Shown here piece after piece: positions 18,779 to 26,444 of a stretch of 64,000 nt of DNA. The first letter of the stretch is position 1; each line of letters starts with the position of its first letter. The stretch is from JBFLYO01 sp040756745 (lineage in GTDB: Bacteria > Bacteroidota > Ignavibacteria > UBA10030 > UBA6906). The stretch lies in the NCBI GenBank assembly GCA_040756745.1, contig JBFLYO010000009.1, positions 1 through 64,000 on the forward strand, given 5' to 3'. Below the pieces are notes generated by a model. That model searched no databases and had not been told where the DNA came from. It saw only the letters and a list, made by a program, of their open reading frames with translations. Both the position numbers and the translations under genes were made by a program.

Positions 18779-19894
18779 TTATGCGTTGAGCCGCACAGGC
18801 ATCACGAGCATCAACACGTCGTCCCTGTCGTCGCCTCCTACCGGCGCAAGAATTCCGGCGCGTGTGGGCGTGGAGAAACGGAATGCCACCTGTTCACTCT
18901 CTAGATGCGTCAGCATGTCGATCAGGTACGTCGAGTTGAATCCAATCTCCAGGTCATCGCCCGTGTACGTGCAGGGAATGGTCTCCTTCGCCTCTCCCCC
19001 GAAGTCCACATCCTGCGCGGTGATATTCAGACGCGAGGTGCTGATGTCAAACCTGATCTGATGCGTAGTTGCGCTTGCATACAGCGCGACGCGTCGGATC
19101 GAGGAGATCATCTCATCCCGCTTCACTGTCAACTGCTTGTCGTTGTCTGAGGGAATGACGCTTTCATAATTCGGGTACGCTTCGTCGATCAGCCGTGAGA
19201 TCAGAAACGCCTGACCAAAAGAGAATTTCACGTGAGTATCACTGACGCTGATTACAGTCTCTCCCTCGTCGATCGACTTTCCCAGCACCGCCAGCGCTTT
19301 TGCCGGAACCACCACGTCCCGTTTCAGGGACACCTGCTTATCTTGCCTGTGGATTAACCTCACGAGCCGATGGCCGTCGGTCGACACCGCCCGGATCTCG
19401 GCGCCTTTCGTCTGAAACAGCACTCCCATCATGGCAGGACGAAGCTCGTCGGTACTGACAGCGAAGTTTGTCCTGTGGATGATGGTACGCAACTCGCTGC
19501 TTTCCAGGGTTATCTCCGCATTCGACTTGAACGGCGGAAGCTGGGGAAAATCTTTTGCCGCTTCGCCCGTCAGCCCATATTTGCCGTTGGAGGTCGTGAT
19601 TTCAATCTTGCTTGTTGCAGGGTCAATTGTGAAGGTCGCACTCGTGTCAGGCAATGAACGCATGGTGTCAAGCAACCGCTTCGCCGGGATGGCAACTTTC
19701 CCGTCTTCACCGGCATGAACTCCAAGCGATACCGTCAGCGCGACCGCCATATCAGTAGCTGTCATGGTGAGGACATCGCTTGTTAACTCGCACAGGATGT
19801 TCTCCAGGATCGGCATTGTCGACTTTGCCGGAATCACGCTCCCGAGTTTGTTCAGTGTCCGCTGGAGTTCAATGCTGTTGGCGGTGAATTTCAT
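18779..19894 (-). CDS. dnaN: DNA polymerase III beta subunit (sliding clamp)
   Basis: The 371-residue protein shows the three repeated clamp domains, beginning MKFTANSIELQRTLNKLGSV and ending with the conserved MLVMPVRL motif that forms part of the client-binding pocket. A good ribosome site AGGAG stands six bases before the ATG on the minus strand. It follows dnaA after a 383-base gap that carries DnaA-box-like sequences. Confidence 0.96.
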   Translation of the reverse strand: MKFTANSIELQRTLNKLGSVIPAKSTMPILENILCELTSDVLTMTATDMAVALTVSLGVHAGEDGKVAIPAKRLLDTMRSLPDTSATFTIDPATSKIEITTSNGKYGLTGEAAKDFPQLPPFKSNAEITLESSELRTIIHRTNFAVSTDELRPAMMGVLFQTKGAEIRAVSTDGHRLVRLIHRQDKQVSLKRDVVVPAKALAVLGKSIDEGETVISVSDTHVKFSFGQAFLISRLIDEAYPNYESVIPSDNDKQLTVKRDEMISSIRRVALYASATTHQIRFDISTSRLNITAQDVDFGGEAKETIPCTYTGDDLEIGFNSTYLIDMLTHLESEQVAFRFSTPTRAGILAPVGGDDRDDVLMLVMPVRLNA

Positions 19895-20277
19895 TTCCGT
19901 CTCCTAGGGTGGGGTCAGGCAAGAATCTGCGGAAGCGCATATCCTTGTAAAAATACGGAAAAAGCCACTGAAAGACAACCCGGTTGCAGCTCTATTACTC
20001 TTCTTATAGCTGTATTAGATAATAATAAGGAGCTATTATTACAGCAGTGTATATGTGGACAAGAGAGGGAAAAGAGAGGGGAACAGAATGTTTTGTGAGG
20101 CGGTGACGCGGAGAGCTGAGAATATGGTTGAAGCGGCAGGATGTGGATATGTTCAATACTTGTCCTCATTCATCGTTCGGGCAGTTGGACTTTAGGAAAA
20201 AGAGAACAATGAACACGCAGTTCTCACACGAATTCACAGACTGGCCACACAGTTCCAGCGGGGTTATCCACCACGAT
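19895..20277. other. dnaA-dnaN intergenic region: DnaA-box-like sites and AT-rich stretch (probable second origin lobe)
   Basis: This 383-base gap holds three one-mismatch DnaA boxes: TGTGGACAA at 20054-20062, TGTGGATAT at 20142-20150 and TTATCCACC at 20264-20272. Next to the first is an AT-rich segment (19990-20045) with a hairpin AATAATA / TATTATT (20021-20040). On the minus strand this reads TTATTATTATC, resembling the trinucleotide runs called DnaA-trios. A small reading frame on the minus strand (19915-20169) has no protein-like features. In Bacillus subtilis the unwinding site lies in the same place, between dnaA and dnaN. Confidence 0.5.
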
Positions 20278-21747
20278 TTACACGTGGCCAAGCATCTGCA
20301 GGCGCCGCTTGATCTGTTCGACGTTCCCCTGATACTTCGGATCGAGGCGCATCTGGTCCTCGACGGATTGGTAGGCGTGGATGACGGTGCTGTGATCGCG
20401 CCCGCCGAAGTGCAGACCGATAGTTTTCAGGGAGCAGTTGGTCAACTCCTTGGCAAGGTACATTGCAACCTGACGGGCGTTGACCACCTCCTGCTTCCTG
20501 GTCTTTGCACGGATCAGGTCCTCGGGGATCTCAAAATACTGGCAGACTGTTCTCTGAATTGTCTCGATTGTGAGAGGTGAACGGACGTCCCCCACGACCA
20601 CCTTCAATACCTCCCTGGCAAGGTCAACAGAGATATCGCGTCCCTCGAGCGATGCCTTCGCCATCAGGCTAATCAGGCACCCTTCAAGCTCGCGAATATT
20701 GGTGGTGACGTTTGTGGCAATACACTCCACGACGTCCTGCGGAAGATCAATCCCCTCATCGCTGCTTTTTTTTCTGAGAATAGCGATCCGTGTTTCGAGG
20801 TCGGGAGGTTGAATGTCCGCCGTGAGTCCCCACTGGAAGCGGGACTGAAGCCGGTCGTCTAGTCCCTTCAGTTCCTTCGGCGGGCGGTCTGACGAAAGAA
20901 TAATCTGCCGGCCAAGCTGGTGGAGTTCATTAAAGGTGTGGAAGAAGTGATCCTGTGTTCTCTCTTTGCCGGCAAAGAACTGGATATCGTCGACGATCAG
21001 AATCTCCATGCTACGGTAAAAAGCTGCAAATTCGCTTGTTGTATCCCGTTGAATTGCCTCTACGAATTCCACGGTGAACCGCTCACTGGAAACGTAGATT
21101 ACGCGCTTGGCCTTTCCGTGGGCGATGGCATAGTTACCGATTGCCTGCATCAGATGTGTCTTCCCGAGGCCTGTGCCGCCATAGATCACGAACGGGTTGA
21201 ACGACGTCCCCCCCGGATTGTTTGCAACTGCCGACGCTGCGGCGCCAGCGAGCTGGTTGCTATCCCCCTTGATGAAATTATCAAATGTATAACGGGGATT
21301 CAGAAATGTCTGGAAGCCTGCTGATGTCGCTGCAGAACCTGGATGTGGGAATCCCGCCGGCGGGGTCACCGTGAACGATGTCGGTTGCGCAGGATACGCC
21401 TTTCGTTCGGCACGGGGGGGCTGTTGCTGCGCCTGGTATTCGAGGTCGAGTTGCGATTCGTCGGTCCGCACACAGTACTCCAGTTGTGCATCTTTCCCCA
21501 AAACCTTCTCGATCGTTGCGCCGATGACGCCGTAGTAATGTTCCTCAAGCCAGTCGTAGAAGAACTGGCTGGGTACTTGCAGCGTCAGCTTCCCTCCCCG
21601 AAGGTGAAGAGGGACCATCGGCTCAAACCAGGTCTTGAAGCTCTGAGTGTTGACATTTTCTTTTATTTGCGCCAGGCAGGCGCTCCACACATCTCTCGCC
21701 TGATCTTGCTCTGAGGGGCTGACGATCAGCTGGGGGGCGGCATCCAT
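20278..21747 (-). CDS. dnaA: chromosomal replication initiator DnaA
   Basis: The 489-residue protein has domain I for helicase and regulator contacts (~1-95), a Pro/Ala-rich linker (~110-150), the AAA+ domain with YTFDNFIKGDSNQLA, Walker A GGTGLGKT (~190), Walker B LIVDDIQFFAGKE (~250), and domain IV with the DnaA signature GGRDHSTVIHAY that binds DnaA boxes. It initiates replication at the adjacent oriC. The gene reads away from oriC, and boxes lie on both sides of it, so autoregulation is likely. Confidence 0.97.
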   Translation of the reverse strand: MDAAPQLIVSPSEQDQARDVWSACLAQIKENVNTQSFKTWFEPMVPLHLRGGKLTLQVPSQFFYDWLEEHYYGVIGATIEKVLGKDAQLEYCVRTDESQLDLEYQAQQQPPRAERKAYPAQPTSFTVTPPAGFPHPGSAATSAGFQTFLNPRYTFDNFIKGDSNQLAGAAASAVANNPGGTSFNPFVIYGGTGLGKTHLMQAIGNYAIAHGKAKRVIYVSSERFTVEFVEAIQRDTTSEFAAFYRSMEILIVDDIQFFAGKERTQDHFFHTFNELHQLGRQIILSSDRPPKELKGLDDRLQSRFQWGLTADIQPPDLETRIAILRKKSSDEGIDLPQDVVECIATNVTTNIRELEGCLISLMAKASLEGRDISVDLAREVLKVVVGDVRSPLTIETIQRTVCQYFEIPEDLIRAKTRKQEVVNARQVAMYLAKELTNCSLKTIGLHFGGRDHSTVIHAYQSVEDQMRLDPKYQGNVEQIKRRLQMLGHV

Positions 21748-21770
21748 CGGGGAAATCTCACGTTAGAACA

Positions 21771-22006
21771 TTATCCACAAGCCACATCGGGGTTATCAAC
21801 ATTCTTATCCACACATCAAGAGCCGCTGCGACCAAGCCGATAATGCATATGTTATCAACAGCGTTGTGGAAAACGAATGTTTCAAAAACAACAGGAAAAC
21901 CTAAACGCGGGTCAGTTGTCCACATTGAAGGTGAGAGCGCTACGGGCGGGTTGTTGACATCCGGCAGGCAAATCCCCCCGGCACAATTATCAACAGGTTG
22001 TCAACA
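21771..22006. other. oriC: DnaA-box cluster upstream of dnaA
   Basis: Two perfect boxes TTATCCACA occur at 21771-21779 and 21805-21813. TTATCAACA occurs at 21793-21801, 21852-21860 and 21987-21995; TTGTCCACA at 21916-21924; TTGTCAACA at 21998-22006; and TGTGGAAAA at 21865-21873. Most share the orientation of the + strand. The cluster lies between the divergent dnaA and rpmH genes, and genes point away on both sides, which is the usual context for a chromosomal origin. The 450-base gap has no credible gene. Confidence 0.9.
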
Positions 22007-22056
22007 CGGCAATCTGCCCCTGAAACAGTTCGATTATACTACAATGCTAAGGCGTT

Positions 22057-22125
22057 CGCAAGGGCTTTATTTCTTTTTTAAGGCAGTTTTCTTGTTTCTG
22101 TGGCATAATTTTTATAACTTGATTT
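22057..22125. promoter_or_regulatory. AT-rich stretch beside oriC boxes (candidate unwinding element and rpmH promoter)
   Basis: This segment is strikingly T-rich in an otherwise GC-rich region and follows directly after the DnaA-box cluster. It may be an unwinding element. It also contains TTGTTT (22092-22097) and TATAAC (22113-22118) separated by 15 bases, a weak promoter candidate for rpmH-rnpA-yidD-yidC. The two roles cannot be separated from sequence alone. Confidence 0.4.
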
Positions 22126-22197
22126 CCTTCACACCAGCGTCTCCGCTGCGGGGGGTGTCGGTGCGGCGGGGAGTGAACATCAAGCGGAGTCACATCC

Positions 22198-22344
22198 ATG
22201 AGCATCACATTTCAGCCGCACAAGCGCAAGCGGAAGAACACACATGGCTTCCGTGCCCGAATGGCGAGCAAGAACGGGCGCAAGGTGCTTGCCAGGAGAC
22301 GCGCGCGGGGACGCAAGAAACTCTCTGTCAGCGACGAACGTTGA
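22198..22344 (+). CDS. rpmH: 50S ribosomal protein L34
   Basis: The 48-codon frame starts at ATG 22198 and encodes a very basic peptide: MSITFQPHKRKRKNTHGF, then RARMASKNGRKVLARRRARG and RKKLSVSDER. The core FQPHKRKR..HGFRARM is the L34 signature. L34 is a small protein of the large ribosomal subunit. The gene is the first of the + strand operon leaving the origin and stands 52 bases before rnpA, its usual neighbour. Confidence 0.95.
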   Translation: MSITFQPHKRKRKNTHGFRARMASKNGRKVLARRRARGRKKLSVSDER

Positions 22345-22395
22345 CGCGCGTCGGGGCCGCAGCGCGTCTTGCCATGGGAACACCGGCAGGCTGCC

Positions 22396-22779
22396 ATGAA
22401 GAAGGAAGAAACACTGCGCGGCCGGGGAGCGTTCGCCAGGGTCTATGAGGAGGGGATTCGGATTGAAGGAGAGATCCTGCGCTGTTTCGCCCGTTACGAA
22501 CAGGGGAACGGTCGGGCATTGCTTGCGGGGTTCTCAGTCCCGGCGAAACGGTTCAATGCAGTGCGGCGGAATCGGCTTCGGCGTCTGATGCGGGCAGCAT
22601 TTGACACAGAGAGCGAAGTTCTCCAGGCCGCAGCGGCCGGCGGACGGCTGTCGGTCGTCTTTGTGTTTAAGGGAAGACAGGGAATAGCGGCTGAACGTCT
22701 CGGCGTGGCGCAGGTGAGCAAGGACATGGAGTCGCTCTGTCGCCGTTGTGTGGCTACACTTCGCCCGGCGGAACGATGA
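22396..22779 (+). CDS. rnpA: ribonuclease P protein component
   Basis: The product (127 residues from ATG 22396; ATG 22369 is a less likely start) has the family signature AVRRNRLRRLMRAAF and the preceding strand LLAGFSVPAKRF, forming the RNA-binding face. It supports the catalytic RNA in 5' maturation of tRNAs. The stop overlaps the yidD start (ATGA at 22776-22779), so the two are translationally coupled. Confidence 0.93.
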   Translation: MKKEETLRGRGAFARVYEEGIRIEGEILRCFARYEQGNGRALLAGFSVPAKRFNAVRRNRLRRLMRAAFDTESEVLQAAAAGGRLSVVFVFKGRQGIAAERLGVAQVSKDMESLCRRCVATLRPAER

Positions 22780-22985
22780 AACAGGCCGTTGTCCTCCTGT
22801 TGCGCGGGTACCAGATCGTTGTCTCTCCCTTGCTTCCGCCGAACACCTGCAGGTTCACCCCCACCTGTTCGCAATACGCTATAGATGCAGTGCTTAAGTA
22901 CGGCGTGTTGAGCGGCGCCTGGCGCGCCATGAAACGCATCGCACGCTGTCATCCCTACCACCCCGGCGGGTACGACCCGGTATAG
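22776..22985 (+). CDS. yidD: membrane protein insertion efficiency factor YidD
   Basis: This 69-residue protein begins MKQAVVLLLRGYQIVVSPLL and carries the diagnostic CRFTPTCSQYA, GAWRAMKRIARCHPYHPGGYDPV motifs of the YidD/DUF37 family, with three conserved cysteines. Members assist YidC in membrane protein insertion. The chosen ATG 22776 overlaps the rnpA stop; the longer upstream frame lies within rnpA. Confidence 0.94.
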   Translation: MKQAVVLLLRGYQIVVSPLLPPNTCRFTPTCSQYAIDAVLKYGVLSGAWRAMKRIARCHPYHPGGYDPV

Positions 22986-23016
22986 GTAGCGCACATTAGT
23001 TTGCGAGAACCCAGGA

Positions 23017-24822
23017 ATGGAAAAACAAACCACGTTCGGCTTCGTCCTCATCGGCCTCGTCCTGATTGTCTGGATGTGGCTTCAGTCTCCCCCTCCCCCG
23101 CCACCTCACACGGGGACGGATTCGCTCCGGACCGCGCAGCCAGTCGCGATTGACACTCCGCGCCCGGCCCAGCAACTGCCGGCCGTGCATGATACCGCAT
23201 CCACCTCCGGGACGGCGCTCGGGACATACTTTGCCGCACGAGGGACAGGCCAGGAGAAAATCATCGTCGTGCGGACCGACCTGTACACCGCAGAAATCAC
23301 CTCACATGGCGGACTGATCAGGAAGTGGGAGCTGAACGGGTACAAGGCGTGGGACAAGGTGCCGGTGCAGCTCGTCGACTTTGATCGCGGGGGAGACCTC
23401 GGCCTGCTCTTCACGTCGAGTGACGGGAAGCTGATCAATACGCGGAACCTCTACTTTGACGTCCCGCAGGCGAATTGGACGACGATATCGCTGCAGGGGG
23501 ACAGCTACGAGCCATTGTCGGCTACGTTGGAGCTCACCTTGCCGCTGGCCGAGGGGGGGAAGATTGTCAAGCGGATGACATTCACGGCCGGGAAGTACTC
23601 TGTCGATACCGAGTTCCGCTTCGTCGGCGCCGCGCGGGCCATCTCAAACTTCGAGTATCAGATCATCTGGGAACATGGCCTCCGGTACGCCGAACATAAC
23701 AGCGTCGACGAGTCGAGCTTTGCAATGGCGTATGCCTCATCAGGCGGGGAACTGATCGAGGTCGATGCGACAACGGCGGGGGAGACAGCGCAGCGCGACA
23801 TCAATGGTGCAACCGACTGGGTAGCGACGCGGAACAAGTACTTTGCAGTGGCGCTGATCCCCGAGCAGGGGGTCTGCCAGGGAGCGTTTCTTGAGGGGAC
23901 GCACGTTGCGACGCCGGACAACGGGAGCAAGGAGACGTACGCGCTGGCGCTGAAGATGCCGCTGAAGACCGGCAGCGAGACTGCGCGCGTCGCGGTTTTT
24001 CTCGGCCCGCTTGAATTCGACGTCATCAAGGGGTATGGGCGAGGGCTCGATCAGATTATGAGTCTCGGGGCGGCATGGATCATCCGGCCGATCTCGGAAT
24101 ATGTCATGATCCCCCTCTTCCAGTTCCTCCGGATGTTCATTCCGAACTACGGATGGGTGATCATCGTCTTCTCGATCATCATCAAAATTGCGCTGCATCC
24201 GCTCACCCGCACCAGCATGAGATCCATGAAGCGGATGCAGGCTCTCACGCCGCTGATGAACGAGATCCGGGAGAAGCACAAGGACGACCCGACCAAGCAG
24301 AACCAGCAGATCATGAATCTGTACAAGGAGTACGGGATCAACCCGGCGGCAGGCTGCCTACCTCTGTTATTGCAGATGCCGATCCTGTTTGCGCTCTATT
24401 CGGTGTTCCGCTCGGCGATCGAGCTCCGTCAGTCGGCATTCATGTTCTGGATCGACGATCTCTCGATCCCAGACTCGGTGTTCAAGCTGCCGTTCACCAT
24501 TCCCTTCTTTGGCATCCGCGACGTGAGCGGGCTTGCGCTGGCCATGGGGATCACGATGTTTCTTCAGCAGAAGATGACGGTCACCGATCCGCGCCAGAAG
24601 GCGATGGTATGGATGATGCCGATACTGATGACGCTGATGTTCAACAGTCTGCCGTCGGGACTCAATCTCTATTACTTCGTGTTCAACCTTCTTGCCATCG
24701 GCCAGCAGATCTGGTTCAACAAATCGGGCAAGGACGAGCCGCTCAGAAAAGTGGAGCGTAAACAGAAACCCGGAGGCATTATGTCGAGGATTTCGAGGGA
24801 CCTCCCGAAGATGAAGAGATAG
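23017..24822 (+). CDS. yidC: membrane protein insertase YidC
   Basis: The 601-residue protein has an N-terminal membrane anchor (FGFVLIGLVLIVWMWLQ), a polyproline stretch, a large periplasmic beta-domain (~80-345) and the conserved C-terminal insertase core from ~360 (VMIPLFQFLRMFIPNYGW, then TRTSMRSMKRMQALTP, MPILFALYSVF, and LPSGLNLYYFVFNLL), including the hydrophilic-groove arginine in the TRTSMRSM helix. It inserts proteins into the inner membrane with or without Sec. A basic tail ends the protein. It closes the rpmH operon; a strong terminator follows, and the usual downstream jag/khpB gene is absent. Confidence 0.96.
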   Translation: MEKQTTFGFVLIGLVLIVWMWLQSPPPPPPHTGTDSLRTAQPVAIDTPRPAQQLPAVHDTASTSGTALGTYFAARGTGQEKIIVVRTDLYTAEITSHGGLIRKWELNGYKAWDKVPVQLVDFDRGGDLGLLFTSSDGKLINTRNLYFDVPQANWTTISLQGDSYEPLSATLELTLPLAEGGKIVKRMTFTAGKYSVDTEFRFVGAARAISNFEYQIIWEHGLRYAEHNSVDESSFAMAYASSGGELIEVDATTAGETAQRDINGATDWVATRNKYFAVALIPEQGVCQGAFLEGTHVATPDNGSKETYALALKMPLKTGSETARVAVFLGPLEFDVIKGYGRGLDQIMSLGAAWIIRPISEYVMIPLFQFLRMFIPNYGWVIIVFSIIIKIALHPLTRTSMRSMKRMQALTPLMNEIREKHKDDPTKQNQQIMNLYKEYGINPAAGCLPLLLQMPILFALYSVFRSAIELRQSAFMFWIDDLSIPDSVFKLPFTIPFFGIRDVSGLALAMGITMFLQQKMTVTDPRQKAMVWMMPILMTLMFNSLPSGLNLYYFVFNLLAIGQQIWFNKSGKDEPLRKVERKQKPGGIMSRISRDLPKMKR

Positions 24823-24849
24823 AGTGTTGCCGCAGTTCTAACTCGACAA

Positions 24850-24874
24850 GCCCCGCTCGCAAGGCGGGGCTTTT
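24850..24874 (+). terminator. rho-independent terminator after yidC
   Basis: A GCCCCGC / GCGGGGC stem (24850-24856 and 24864-24870) with a seven-base loop is followed by TTTT. It is 27 bases beyond the yidC stop. Confidence 0.85.
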
Positions 24875-25280
24875 GAACTTCTGGACGCGCGCTCGACGCT
24901 CTTCACACGAAACCGATTTCGCCACACGGCTCCTCCCAACTTACCACGCATGATTAGCACCTCTACCGGTTAATTCCTTACTTCACAACACATTACAGGC
25001 CCAGCAATTTTTTCTGGGATTGCAATTGCCGATGAAGACGGCTCAACACCATCTTGGTCTGCCACCTGCCCCAAATATCGGATTTTTCTAGGAGCGCAGT
25101 CTAACTCTGAGTGGACCCCTCGTTCATTTGACGGAGAATTCCATCTCCCTGCAACCGGAAAATTGCACCAATTCATAGTTTTTACACGCCCTTGAGAGAC
25201 TTTTTGAATTTTTCTTTCCAAATCGTTTCCGTTTTGAATTCGAGATGACTCCATACTCCTATGAAGGGGAGGACCTGGAC
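24875..25280. other. 406-base gap without a convincing gene
   Basis: The stretch is clearly lower in GC than the flanking core genes. The only sizeable frame is on the minus strand, 24970-25254, 94 residues (internal start gives MNWCNFPVAGRWNSPSNERG...). It has no signal peptide, no known motif and no visible ribosome site, so it is not called. No tRNA, riboswitch or clear promoter was recognised. AGGGGAGG just before 25281 belongs to the next gene. Confidence 0.4.
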
Positions 25281-26384
25281 ATGAAGGTTAGTGAAAAGGC
25301 ATTGACTTTGCGACTCATCATCCTTGCGGTAACTGTACTCAGCTGGTGGTTTCATGCCTGCAACACGATCGAACCAGAGCCACCACTGCCGCCACTTGAC
25401 ACGACGAGCCACAATTTCGCTTGGACAGTGCAAACGCTGGGCGACGGAAATTCGAGTGTGCTTTATGACGTGGCAATCGTAAACGATTCTCTTGCGTACG
25501 CCGTGGGAGAGGTCTACTTGCGTGATAGCTCGGGTGGTTTTGACCCACTCCCTTACAATCTCGCAAACTGGAACGCAAAGCATTGGGAGGTCAAACGCGC
25601 AACTGTGCTGTATCGTGGATCCAACATCACCCCACCCCTGTATGCTGTCTTCGTGCTGTCACCTGCTGAGATCTGGTTGTCTGCGGGTGTCCCGATTTTC
25701 GGCGATGGCCAGACCTGGACCCAATATCATCTTTTCGACATGGGCGTATTGACCCAGAATGATGGCTCAATTCTGAAACTCTGGGCTAGTTCTCCGTCTA
25801 ATGCGTATTTCGTTGGTAACAGGGGGACGATCGTCCACTATGATGGCAACAATTGGCAAAAGCTAGCGAGCGGGACGACGCTTACGGTGAGAGATATTTA
25901 CGGCTCGGTCAATCCTCAGTCCGGAGCATTACAAGTCTTGGCTGTTGCCAGCGATCCGCTCAGCAGCACCGACCGTGCGATATTCGAGATCACGGGCTCG
26001 ACTGTTCGACCCGTCTCTGATGCACCAATTGTCTGGTCTGTGAGCACGGTCTGGTTTGTGCCGGGTCAGAGGTATTATGTCGCAGGCTCCGGGATCTACG
26101 AACGCCACCTGCTTTCAGATCCCCTTTGGCAGAATGGGCCGCTTGATATCACACACTATTACATCGAGGGGATACGAGGCAATGCGCTGAATGACATATT
26201 CGCTGTAGGGGGATTTGGTGAAGTGCTTCACTATAACGGAGCGACCTGGCGAAGCTTCAAAACTGTCACCGGTCTGGCCAATGGGAACTACCATGCTGTC
26301 GCTGTCCGTGGAAATCTCGTGATCGCTGTGGGGATCGAGAGCGGAGCCGGGGCGGTGATCGCGGTCGGAAGACGACAGCCTTGA
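25281..26384 (+). CDS. putative lipoprotein with beta-propeller-like repeats
   Basis: The start at ATG 25281 is preceded by GGGGAGG eight bases upstream. The 367-residue product has a leader ending WWFHAC, a plausible lipobox, then a Pro-rich linker (EPEPPLPPLD). The rest repeats short segments with an AYAVG / AYFVG / IFAVG core followed by a strand and W (LYDVAIVNDSLAYAVG, LWASSPSNAYFVGNRGTIVHYDGNNW, NALNDIFAVGGFGEVLHYNGATW), as in Ycf48/BNR-like propellers. No catalytic residues are recognised. It lacks a T9SS tail. It stands 60 bases before the T9SS cargo gene and has lower GC than the core genes, so it looks like part of an accessory cell-surface block. Confidence 0.7.
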   Translation: MKVSEKALTLRLIILAVTVLSWWFHACNTIEPEPPLPPLDTTSHNFAWTVQTLGDGNSSVLYDVAIVNDSLAYAVGEVYLRDSSGGFDPLPYNLANWNAKHWEVKRATVLYRGSNITPPLYAVFVLSPAEIWLSAGVPIFGDGQTWTQYHLFDMGVLTQNDGSILKLWASSPSNAYFVGNRGTIVHYDGNNWQKLASGTTLTVRDIYGSVNPQSGALQVLAVASDPLSSTDRAIFEITGSTVRPVSDAPIVWSVSTVWFVPGQRYYVAGSGIYERHLLSDPLWQNGPLDITHYYIEGIRGNALNDIFAVGGFGEVLHYNGATWRSFKTVTGLANGNYHAVAVRGNLVIAVGIESGAGAVIAVGRRQP

Positions 26385-26444
26385 ACAAGCGCGCAGTCCA
26401 CGCTCAGAAGAATCTGGTGACCAGTCAACAAAGGAGGGCTCATC

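Noticed and set aside
19216..19231. TTTCACGTGAGT inside dnaN as a third parS
   Set aside because: Only one half of the palindrome is good; the other half has mismatches in the core-flanking bases, so it falls below the two clear sites.
19915..20169. 84-residue minus-strand frame in the dnaA-dnaN gap
   Set aside because: Cys/Ser/Leu-rich composition without motif, no ribosome site, and it covers the DnaA-box and AT-rich sequences of the presumed origin lobe.
24970..25254. 94-residue minus-strand frame after yidC
   Set aside because: No signal peptide, known motif or ribosome site, and the frame crosses into the upstream region of the next gene; kept only as a note in the gap entry.
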